A stretch of 64,000 bases of DNA from Mauremys mutica (Eukaryota; Chordata; Testudines; Geoemydidae): NCBI RefSeq assembly GCF_020497125.1, contig NC_059073.1, forward strand, positions 9,135,225 to 9,199,224, read 5' to 3'. The position numbers and the translations under genes were made by a program. The notes under the pieces are model-generated. The model did not search any database and had not been told where the DNA came from. It saw only the letters and a list, made by a program, of their open reading frames with translations. Positions 55,601 through 64,000 of the stretch are shown here, one piece after another. Position 1 is the first letter of the stretch. Every line of letters begins with the position of its first letter.

Positions 55601-57445
55601 ATCTGTGGGGAACAAGGGCAAGACATTGTTTTAGAAATCACTCTCATCATGCAGTAGCAGCTGCAATAAAGAGTGTCCAGCCTGTTCTGGTTTATTGAAC
55701 TCTGTCATTCACAGCATCTTTGTCTCCAGGTCCCAAAAGTTTTCTGCTAGCAGAACTTTTGGTGCTAGCCTTGCAACAATGGGAAAAGATTGCACATTGA
55801 GCATGGATTTTTGGATTCCTTTCAGTCTGCACTGTAAACTGTCTCCCCCACAGAAAGGTCAGAAACAAGGAACAGATCACCTCACCAAGAACATGAAACA
55901 ATGTCAGTAGCTGAGTCTGTGTGCTAAGAGTTTAAGACCATATTATTTAGATCTAATTCAATTAAACTTTTGTGCACTTGTTGGCAGTTTTCCACTAAGG
56001 TCACTCAGCTGAGCACATATTTTAAAAATAATTGCACAGAGCCTTAGTATGTAATATATGGGAGTGTGTCAATTGCCAGAATCCAAGGTGAGTCAAAGGA
56101 AATGGCTCCTCAGGTAGATAGGGTGGCATGCCAGCAGGCAGCTGTCCCTGAAATAGATTGCTGCGCACGAACTCCTCCAAAGAGTCGGACGCCAGTTCTA
56201 AACAGTCTTATTCCTACAAGTGGGTCGGCTCATTTATTTCTTCCTTCCACGGTGGCTGTGATGGCCCACGGAGGGGGAAGGTGGGTACAGTGAGGTGAGA
56301 TAAATCACAAGAATTTAGCAAGATTGAAAAAGAGATTGGCCATTTATATGGAGAACAAGATTGTCCAGACTTAGAAGAATTCGTGCTAAAAATGCTTTTG
56401 GAAAGAAGATAGAATTCATGTTTCAGGCTTTAAACCAGCCTCTAACGATGATGGTTTAGGATGAGACCATCCTTGGTACTAGGGATTAGCGATGCAGGCT
56501 CAACATCGATCAACTCTTTAGCCATGTATATTGCAGCCTTTTAGACAGGTTATCTGTAGAGATAGAACCCAGGACCTTGATATCTAAAAGCACAAGTCTT
56601 GACTGTTTGTGCTAAATATCCACCTCTGTTTGTTCAGGGCCAGTAGCACTCATAAGCCTCCATATATGGGTTTGCAACAGGATCAAGAGAAAGAGCTACA
56701 CTCGGTTAGCATGGGTTACAGACAGAACAGGTACCAGGAAAAAACCCACAGCATTTGCCACTCCACCGTCGCATTTCTTCTGGGGGCCCTGTAACAGCAG
56801 GAGATTTCAATCAGCTCCATCTCACATTTTTTGACTCTTTATATGCTACTCATTATTCTTTCTGTCATTTATTGATATAAACAGTTTCATTCACCCGGGC
56901 AGGGAGCAGAAACAATACCACGGGACCAAGAGATAATCGTAGATGTTAGCAACTCATGAACAATCTGGAGGCTGAAATGGGTTTGCAAAATGTATTCAGG
57001 GGATGAGTCCTTACTAGCAACGAAGACATTACGTGGTCTCAAAGCCTTCCAGTGCATATTTCTCAGACCATTATTGGCTAGCTTTGGAATTGGACTTAAG
57101 CCAATATGCTAATGGAAACTAGGCAAATGGTCAGAGACGTTATTAAAAGTGATCAACATGAGTTCTGATTCTGCCGTTAGTGCAGAGAGATGTATTGCTG
57201 TAGGGAACAATACACAGATTCCCTTTCAAGCTCCGTGCCACTGTTCATCTTCATTTACGTACAGTATACAACTTGCAATGTACTTTGCATATGAGCTATT
57301 GTCACCATCTGTGCATTATGCTTGTTTGGTATTTTTCAAATGTGCTTTTTGGAAAACTAAATAATTCAGAACAGAGCCGGCTGTACAATCACTAAACTAG
57401 TCGTTAAAAGGAGATTATGAAAAAAGTTGAGATTTATGGCAGAGT
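55601..57445. other. No gene recognised
   Basis: No domain or known repeat seen. A short inverted motif AAAAGTTTTCTGCTAGCAGA lies at 55736. Nothing more. Confidence 0.45.
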
Positions 57446-57454
57446 AGGATAATC

Positions 57455-58042
57455 CAGGGGTCGGCAACCTACGGCACACATGCCAAAGGTGGCACGTGAG
57501 CCGATTTTTGATGGCACGCGGGGCGGGCTGACCCGCTCAACCCGCTGCCACTCTGGGGTTCCGGCTGCTGGCCCCTTGCCAGCCGGGGTCCCCGCCGCAG
57601 CCCCACTCCCCTTGCTTCTGGTTGGAGTTCCAGCGCAGGCCCCCTGCCATACAGGGTCCAGGCCTCCAGCCCTGCTCAGCCCTACCAGCCGCCAGCTCCA
57701 CTCCCCTCAGCGGCCGACCTGGGGTTCCAGCCGGTTAACAACTGATCACTCCGAAGCCTGTGTGCAGCTTAAAGTATCCAAGTACGTGCCACCAGACATT
57801 GGAAAACTCAGCAAGGAAAAGCAAGGGCAAGGATCACACTAAACTAATAAGATCTGCGTTTTAATTTAGTTTTAAATAAAGCTTCTGAAAGATTTTGAAA
57901 ACCTTGTTTACTTTACATATAGCAGTAGTTTGGTTCTATATTATAGACTTATAGGGAGACCTTCTAAAAAACGTTAAAATGTTTTACCGGCACACGAAGC
58001 CTTAAGCTCGGCACACCACTGCTGAAAGGTCGCCAACCCCTG
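57455..58042 (+). mobile_element. hAT element, internally deleted, with a coding-end remnant
   Basis: TIRs CAGGGGTCGGCAACC and, inverted, CAGGGGTTGGCGACC. An exact 8-bp duplication GGATAATC lies at 57447-57454 and 58043-58050. The frame 57480-57842 ends in a segment (about 57741-57842) that looks like the C-terminus of the parent transposase. The GC-rich part before it is non-coding. The AT-rich 3' part resembles a transposase 3' UTR. Confidence 0.93.
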
Positions 58043-58197
58043 GGATAATCTTTCAAGGAAGATGCTACGAAACACAATGACTCATTTAAAGCTAGATTTG
58101 GCGAAGCACTGAAAAATACACTGTACAGAGCAATGCTGGGCTAACCTGTCTGGGGATAAATAACTGAACTATATGAAAAGTGGGAAAATGTTCTTGT

Positions 58198-58420
58198 GGC
58201 TACGATACTACCCTGGAATATGAGATCTGCGTTCACTTACTGGCTTTCTGTTTGACCTTCAGCATGTTATTTGAACTCTGTCTTTTAGTCCCATCTCAAT
58301 AAAATGGAGATAGTTATAATTCCTTTCTCTATCTCTGTTTAGATTATAAGATCTTTGGGATGATTGGACTGTCTTTCACCATGTGTTTATGCAAAGCACA
58401 GTCTTGGTTGGGGTTTCTAG
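58198..58420 (+). repeat. MIR-like SINE fragment
   Basis: CTTTCTGTTTGACCTTCAGC, CATCTCAATAAAATGGAGAT and GATTATAAGATCTTTGGGAT follow a diverged MIR pattern. Confidence 0.6.
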
Positions 58421-58670
58421 TTGTTACTGGCGTCATATTTTTGTGGGGTGGGGGAAAATGCAGGACTGTCTGAAATCAGAGGTCTTATCTCTGCATTCTG
58501 TGATCAAGAATCAGACAGAAGTCAAAGGGGATGACCTAGTGTAGCACCACCACATCCCAATTTGTACTTGGGTGACGCCCCTTAACAGCTGAAGGGAATA
58601 ATTGGGAAAGAGGACATTTCGTTTTACATTTCCAAGTTCACCTGTGATATGGTGTTAAACATAGATTGAA
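58421..58670. other. No feature recognised
   Basis: Nothing identified. Confidence 0.4.
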
Positions 58671-58675
58671 GAATT

Positions 58676-58945
58676 AGATGCAATTAATTTGGAAGCAAGG
58701 GATCGACTATAGCGATTGATTCACCTGGGGCTGATTTAGCGGGTCTAATGAAGACCTGATTAATTGACTGCAGATCGCTCTCCCATCCACTCCAGTACTC
58801 CACCAGAACAAGAAGCGTATGGTAAGTCGACCGGAAAGTGTCTCCTGTCAACCCAGGGCAGGGTAGACACCGCAATAAGTGATTCACATAGCTGGAGTTG
58901 TGTAACTTCGGTCGACTTAGCCCCATAGTGTAGAACAGGCCTCAG
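58676..58945. mobile_element. MITE related to the 4.3-kb copy
   Basis: The right end GGTCGACTTAGCCCCATAGTG, then AACAGGCCT, matches the TAGTGTAGACCAGGCCT-type terminus. GTCGACC and TCGACT blocks recur inside and the left side reads GGGATCGACTATAGCG. The ends are eroded. Confidence 0.6.
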
Positions 58946-59375
58946 AAGTGTGGACAGCAGATAAAGACAGGAAGATGCTTAGGTCCCTTATGCTCATCTC
59001 AGCGATGAGGAACAAATCATAAATCTAATGGTGGAATCCGCTTTTGTTGGCAGAGGTTACTTGAGGCTTTGCTGGAGAAATGCTATGAGGCAGTGTGTTG
59101 TAGCCGCAACTGCTAGAACTGGGATGCTGCAGATTCAAATTCCACCAGGAGTTTCTTGAAATGTTGCTTTTTCACACCTCCATAAAGCACTTGGAGATCT
59201 CCGAGATGGAAAAAACAGTAGGTATTATTAATGATACATTAAAAATTGATCTCCCCGGGCATGCTAACATTTCCCTGAAATTAACCGACATTCTTCTCCT
59301 TCTCTCAATGTCCCTGATGCTACACAGAGTGATGGAAAATTGCATGGCAGTGGGGGCTTGGTTGGGCCCTTAAAG
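58946..59375. other. No feature recognised
   Basis: Nothing identified. Confidence 0.4.
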
Positions 59376-59377
59376 GT

Positions 59378-59835
59378 AGAACTCACTCCAACGGTTGGAA
59401 GTTGAAGCTAGACAAATTCAGACCGGAAATAAGGCATAAATATTTAATGGTGAGAGAAATTAACCATTGGAACAAGTTACCAGGGTTCATGGTAGATTCT
59501 CCATCACTTGCAATTTATAAATCAAGATGGGACTTTTTCTAAAAGATCTGCTCTAGGGGACGTTCTCTGACCTGTGTTACGCAGGAGGTCAGACTGGATC
59601 ATCACAATGTTCCTTTCTGGCATTGGAATTTGTGAATCTTTTAAAATTAGAAGAAGGTTTCTAAGCATCAGAAGAATATGGTTCTGGAACAGCCACCCAG
59701 TAGAGGTACTGGGGACAAATAACCTATCTAGGCTTAAAATGGAGCTTGAGAAATTTCTGAATGGGATTATTGGATGGGGTAGCCGGTGGTAGCAGGGACA
59801 GGACTTGATGACCCAAGAGGTCCCTTCCAGTTCTC
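59378..59835 (+). mobile_element. Two CR1 3' ends in tandem
   Basis: 59378-59640 ends with GGTCAGACTGGATCATCACA, the end of one subfamily. 59640-59835 ends with GACCCAAGAGGTCCCTTCCA and TATTATGATAATAG, the end of another. Both are on the plus strand and have stops in the coding part. Confidence 0.85.
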
Positions 59836-60505
59836 TGCGTATATTATGATAATAGGGCCGCCTGGAGCTTCGTAGTGCCATCTCATGGATTTTTATGGAA
59901 AAAAGAGAGGGATTTAGTTTGATGCGTCCCAAATTAAACAAAGCGCTATTGGCTGGCAGAATGAGGCTCCGAGTGGAAGCCGGTAAGATTGCTGCTGAGA
60001 TACTCTGCACTATTCCTCACGTCGATCAAGTCGTTTATATTAACTCTCCAGCTGTTATCACGTTTGGAGCCAGGGCTGTGGGTCTCACTTATTATTATTG
60101 CTCTGCAATAAAGTGAGAGCAAATGCTCATTTGTCAATAGTGGCTTTTGTTAGTGGAAAAACTTCCGACACCTACCATGTCACTTGCTTCCCACCCACCA
60201 GCCCGCGGTTCCATATAAACTCATAGATACAGCAGCATGCGTCAGAGCTGGCCACGTACAGCAAAAATAGTTCTACAAATATTTATAACAACATTGTTTT
60301 AAAAATTGGTTTAGGGCTGTGTTCTTGCTCACTAGAGTTTTCTTTCTGCAAGCATTCCTGAGACTGAGTTTTAGTACTGCATATGTTTCAGAAAGCACAT
60401 TTTAAGCTCACATGCTCAAACAGTTGCAGACAGCACATTTTAAATTCACTTTCCAAGAACATTCACATCAGAAGCCTTATAAGCAGAGTCACATTCATCC
60501 AACTA
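59836..60505. other. No feature recognised
   Basis: Nothing identified. Confidence 0.4.
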
Positions 60506-60507
60506 GA

Positions 60508-60715
60508 GCAGGAATAAGCAACCTTTGGCACGTAGCCCACCAGGGAAAGCCGCTGCCGCTGCCAGGCCAGGCCAGGCCAGTTTGTTTACCTGCAGCATCC
60601 GCATTTTCGGCTGATCACAGATCCCACTGGCCGTGGTTCATCGTTCCAGGCTAATGGGGGCTGCGGGAAGCGGCGTGGGCCGAGAGATGTGCTGGCCACC
60701 CTTCCCACAGATATC
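60508..60715. mobile_element. hAT element left-end fragment
   Basis: AGCAGGAATAAGCAACCTTT, then GCCAGGCCAGGCCAGGCCAG and GGCTAATGGGGGCTGCGGGA resemble the left part of a common turtle hAT related to 57455-58042. The right end is absent. Confidence 0.7.
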
Positions 60716-60732
60716 AACACATTTTGAGGGGA

Positions 60733-60800
60733 AATCCTGGCCCCATTGAAGTCATTGGGAGGTTTGCCACTGACTTCGATGAGACCAGGATTTCATTCAT
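60733..60800. repeat. Short palindromic repeat
   Basis: AAATCCTGGCCCCATTGAAG and ACCAGGATTTC are inverted, with CATTGAAGTCATTGGGAGG near the centre. Confidence 0.65.
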
Positions 60801-60844
60801 GTTGTGCATGTGAAGTTATGGACTTAGTGCTGCTCATTTTACCA

Positions 60845-60970
60845 TGCGTCCGACGAAGTGGGTATTCACCCACGAAAGCTCATGCTCCAAAACGTCTGTT
60901 ACTCTATAAGGTGCCACAAGACTCTTTGCTGCTTTTACAGATCCAGACTAACACGGCTCCCCCTCTGATA
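60845..60970 (+). mobile_element. PLE terminal insertion
   Basis: It ends CACGGCTCCCCCTCTGATA and is flanked by a 12-bp duplication with one mismatch (CTCATTTTACCA at 60833-60844, CTCATTCTACCA at 60971-60982). It carries the hammerhead-like core, CGACGAAGTGGG...CCCACGAAAGC. 5'-truncated. Confidence 0.92.
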
Positions 60971-60984
60971 CTCATTCTACCAGT

Positions 60985-61545
60985 TGGGCATGCTCCCCTA
61001 GGACCTGCTTAAAAGGGAGCTCTGGGCACTGGCTGCAAGAAGGCAGCTAGGCCGCAGCCCCTGAGGCAGAGCACTCTACAGGGGAAGGACCTGGACACTG
61101 TATATAGGACTTCCCCTCCCCCCGGATTAAGGGGGGATAACTGGACTCTGAGGGTGAGATGGGCAGTGTCCTCACCACAGCAGAAGCCCTGAACTACTGA
61201 GTCTGTGTAAGCAGAAGGCTAGGGCTACCCCCTGAACTGAAGGGAAAATGGGGAAGGTAGGAAGCAGCCCAGGGGAGGTTGATCTGGAGTGGTAGCCAGG
61301 AGGGACTAAGCCGCCCCTCGCCTCTCTCCTCTTGGGCTGGGAGATGGTGGAGAGGGAGGGCCTGCGTCCCCCTGCCGTTCCCCCTTTCCCCATCCTCCTG
61401 AGAGGTCCTGGAGGGTCATGAACTCTGGCTTGGCCGCCAGGCCCTGGACTGGTCAGGAGAGCCACCTCAAGGCTCAGAGAGACTGTCTGGCAATGGCCTG
61501 ACCACTAGGCCTGCTGGCCCCCGAACGAAGCCCACTCCACAAACC
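60985..61545 (+). mobile_element. Possible LTR fragment
   Basis: A TATATAGG at about 61101 and a GC-rich downstream part ending ACTAGGCCTGCTGGCC resemble a turtle LTR with U5. I could not find ends or a duplication. Confidence 0.35.
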
Positions 61546-61689
61546 AAAATGTTTCGAAAACATTAATGTTGGGAGTGTTTCAATGGACTCTAGCATACCT
61601 CGCCCCCCCAAATTACACATCCTTTACAAAATCCTACAGGGTGGATTAAAGTCAGTGGCCAGTGGGTGCCCAGTTACCCTTTGTGCCTC

Positions 61690-62475
61690 TAAAAATCATG
61701 CAATCATATAAATATAAGGCTGGAATGGACTTAGGTAGGTCATCTAGTCCAGAGGTTCTCAACGTTATTCTCTCTGAGGCCTCCCTAGCATACTATAAAA
61801 ACTCCACGACCCACCTGTGCCACAATAACTGGTTTTCTGCATATAAACGCCAGAGTCGGGATTAGGGGGTAGCAAGCAGGGCAGTTGCCTGGGGCCCCAT
61901 GCCACGAGGGCCCCCACAAAGCTACATTGCTCAGGCTTCAGTTTCAGCAGCGAGTGGCGAGGCTCAGGGACCTGGGCTTCATCCCCGTGCGATGGGGCTT
62001 TGGCTTTCTGCACTGGGTCTCATGCTGGCCCTTGTTGGAGGCCCCCTTCAAATCCGCTCGAGGCCCCCTAGGGGGCCCCGGACCCCTGGTTGAGAACCAT
62101 TGATCTAGTTGATCCCCCCATGATGAGGGATGATTAAGAATACCTAGACCTCCTCTGACAGGGGTTTGTCTACCCTGTTCTTTAAAAACCCCAATGAAGG
62201 GGATTCCACAACCGGCCTGGGAAGCCTATTTCAGTGGTTACCTGTCCTCATAGTTACAAAACTTTCCTAACATCTAACCCGAATTTCCCTTGCTGCACAC
62301 TAAGCCGATTACGTGTCCTACCCTTGGTGGACATGGAGAACATCTGGTCATTGTCCTCTGCATAGCAACCAGACTGTTGTCCGGTCCCCACTCAGCCTTC
62401 TTTGAAACATGCCCAGGTTTTTCAACCTGTCCTCATAGGCTGTGTTTTCTAAATCTCTTCCTCCGTCATTTTAAT
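61690..62475 (-). mobile_element. CR1 LINE 3' end split by a hAT element
   Basis: The left part (ATAAGGCTGGAATGGACTTA, then GGTCATCTAGTC) and the right part (GTTGATCCCCCCATGATGAG, CCTCATAGTTACAAAACTTT, GTCCTACCCTTGGTGGACA) are one reverse CR1 3' end. The break coincides with the hAT's target site. Confidence 0.88.
61750..62102. mobile_element. hAT non-autonomous element, family A
   Basis: Ends CAGAGGTTCTCAACG and GGTTGAGAACCATTG, inverted. An 8-bp duplication ATCTAGTC/ATCTAGTT (one mismatch) lies at 61742-61749 and 62103-62110. Homologous throughout to 21157-21500. Confidence 0.92.
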
Positions 62476-62836
62476 AACTCAAACGTTAAGAAGTCTAAAA
62501 GTGACCAGTGAGGGGAGGGACCCAGCTGGTTCCCCACTGCTATTTCGAGCCCAGTTCAATCAGTGGCCAATGGAAGTGCTTTCCTTGACCTCTGTTGGCA
62601 CTGGATAAAGCCAATAATCCCCCATCATTCAGTATTGCCCCACCAGTGCCCCCTCATTTTCCTCTGTAATGGTTTGTTCCGTATGCCATTGGGTGAGTCC
62701 ATGGCTTGTTTATTAAGTGTGTATTACAGACATAGAAGCTGGGATTCCCAGAGCACTCTGGGAGATTTTGACAGCTATCTTCCTCTAATTGAATATCAAT
62801 AACTCTCAGCCAGGCTTCTTTGGTGGGATAGAAGTA
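62476..62836. other. No feature recognised
   Basis: Nothing identified. Confidence 0.4.
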
Positions 62837-63229
62837 AAGTGACCATACGTACTGGTTTTACCAGTACAGTACTGGTTTTTTGGACATTGGTCTGGTTAGT
62901 CGTGAGATGTAACCAGTACAGTTTAGGACTACAAAATCAAAAATTATTAATTTATCAAAAGATTGAGTACATCAAATCAATCCTTGATAAACCAGCCTAA
63001 ATCAATTTTATTAATTTATCCTAGTTTTAGTTTTATTTTACATGACGGTTCTCGTCGTTGGATCTTGGCAATACTCAGCATTCAGCACACGCACTCTCAC
63101 TATATTGTGGCCGCGGCGACTCTTCGATAATACTCCCACGCATTACATACAGCCCGACCGTGGGAACTCGATGATGATGTCATCACACAGAGCCCGCCAA
63201 AATCGACCAATTCGGTGTTAGCTTCGGAC

Positions 63230-63237
63230 TATAAAAG
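63230..63237 (+). promoter_or_regulatory. TATA box of the hAT-like transposase unit
   Basis: TATAAAAG in a CpG-rich context, about 300 bp upstream of the likely start codon at 63537. Confidence 0.6.
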
Positions 63238-63369
63238 GCCCTCCACAGCACAGGACAGGCACCAGTGATCTGGCATCTTCGGACCGTGACACTGGCCCTC
63301 AGAGCTCCGCGCTCTCTCGGTTACTCGAGCTTTTCGCTCTACCGTTTTCACGGCGCACCTCGCTGCTTC

Positions 63370-63498
63370 ACCAGGACCCGATGACTTCGCCCCCTTGGAC
63401 CAGGATCGACGCCTTCGCCCCTTTGGACCAGGACCAGCATCTTTGCCCCCCTCGATCCTGGACCGGTGACTTCGCCCCCTCGGACCAAGACCGACATC
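63370..63498 (+). repeat. Minisatellite in the transposase leader
   Basis: Four imperfect units of 27-31 bp with the core CTTCGCCCC(C/T)TTGGACCA(G) occur end to end. They create the upstream part of the 63381-63779 frame, which I do not take to be translated. Confidence 0.75.
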
Positions 63499-63536
63499 TG
63501 ACGAAGTTTGTAATAATTGTTTATTTTTGGACACCC

Positions 63537-64000
63537 ATGGCGCCAAAACGACGAAAGTGCGTCTTCAATGACGAGTTAAAATCGAAATATACATTCATCA
63601 AAGCAAGTACTAATAATGACAATAGTGAGATGGAATGTGTAAAATGCAGAAGTCTATTTTCTATTGCAAACAGTGGAAAAACTGACATTGAAAACCACAT
63701 ACAAACAGTCAAACATAAATGGGCCGTGTCTGCAGCAATTGCAAGTACGAGTGTGACATCATATTTTAAGAAAAAATAATTTGAAGATGTTGAAAGAAAA
63801 CTAGCTGCAGCTGAAGGTTTATGGGTGTACCACACAGTAATGCATAATCACTCATTCCGATCAATGGATTGTACCTGCAAACTGATTAAAACATGTTTTG
63901 ATGCCAGGTTTACATGTTCTAGAACAAAATGCGAGGCAATAGTTACCGATGTGCTGGTGCCTTATGCGAAACAGTTATTGGAAGAGGATTTAGATGCTGC
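63537..64000 (+). pseudogene. BED-type zinc finger hAT-like transposase, partial
   Basis: The start ATG at 63537 has a G at +4 and lies right after the non-coding leader. Residues 34-60 carry C34-x2-C37 and H54-x5-H60, a BED-type DNA-binding finger, after a basic N-terminus. A TAA at codon 81 (63777-63779) interrupts the frame, but the same frame then stays open for 73 codons to the window edge, with CRTKCEAIV-like sequence typical of this hAT branch. The acidic catalytic domain and dimerisation domain would lie beyond the window. One stop in an otherwise open frame means a young dead copy, or a sequencing error. Either way the element was recently active. Confidence 0.78.

Larger units (their letters stand above)
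62840..64000 (+). mobile_element. 5' part of a hAT-like element, cut by the window edge
   Basis: The left end AAAGTGACCATACGTACTGG resembles known GTGACCA-type hAT ends. It is followed by an AT-rich leader, a GC-rich CpG-dense promoter region, a TATA box, a minisatellite and a transposase frame. The right end and the target duplication lie outside the window, so completeness is unknown. Confidence 0.75.

Noticed and set aside
63381..63536. Extended N-terminus for the transposase
   Set aside because: It is encoded by the minisatellite units. The ATG at 63537 has the better start context and precedes the basic region and zinc finger.
63229..63546. 105-codon minus-strand frame at the right edge
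   Set aside because: It is the antisense of the minisatellite and leader of the hAT-like element. The repeats explain its Gly/Arg pattern.

Overview
The window looks like intergenic or intronic DNA from a cryptodiran turtle. The repeats decide this. There are tRNA-headed SINEs of the Cry I type with CR1-like tails, many 5'-truncated CR1 LINEs, Penelope-like elements (PLEs) with a GIY-YIG domain, a DIRS-type retroelement, many non-autonomous hAT elements with 8-bp target duplications, and old MIR SINEs. No exon of a host protein-coding gene, no tRNA or rRNA gene and no CRISPR array was recognised. Almost every long open frame is either transposon-derived or a chance frame in GC-rich repeats.

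Layout. 1-8.1 kb: a solo LTR (3137-3816, minus), two palindromic DNA elements, and weak remains of a minus-strand ORF that may be retroviral. 8.1-13.8 kb: a Cry SINE, a minus CR1, and a Penelope-like element (11013-12660, minus) that carries a second, folded-back PLE copy (12003-12203). 16-22 kb: a Cry SINE, then a CR1 that a hAT element has entered (the hAT itself carries a reverse CR1 piece), then two more hAT elements. 22.5-28.2 kb: an LTR with visible TATA and poly(A) signals, another Cry SINE, MIRs, and a hAT inside a MIR. 29.5-36 kb: a minus CR1 split by a 1.1-kb LTR, a Tigger-like element with a nested hAT hairpin, and another LTR. 36-40.5 kb: three CR1 pieces, a 91-nt-arm palindrome, and an LTR. 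49-54.3 kb: a 200-nt-arm PLE fold-back and a DIRS-type element interrupted by a hAT and abutted by a CR1 with a 234-codon open frame. 57-64 kb: more hATs, a PLE tail, a CR1 hit by a hAT, and at the right edge the 5' part of a hAT-like element with promoter, tandem repeats and a BED-type zinc finger transposase frame with one internal stop.

The elements interact as layers. The tRNA-headed SINEs share their 3' ends with CR1, which fits use of the CR1 reverse transcriptase. The small hAT elements carry terminal repeats but almost no coding sequence, so they must have moved with a transposase made elsewhere. The edge element is one kind of source, though not shown to be theirs. The PLE copies are the most unusual part: two of four short copies are single insertions built as a tail plus its own inverted copy, and the tails carry a hammerhead-ribozyme-like core. 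Exact terminal duplications were read directly for many insertions, so the order of events is often clear. Family names come from memory of repeat families and were not checked against a library.
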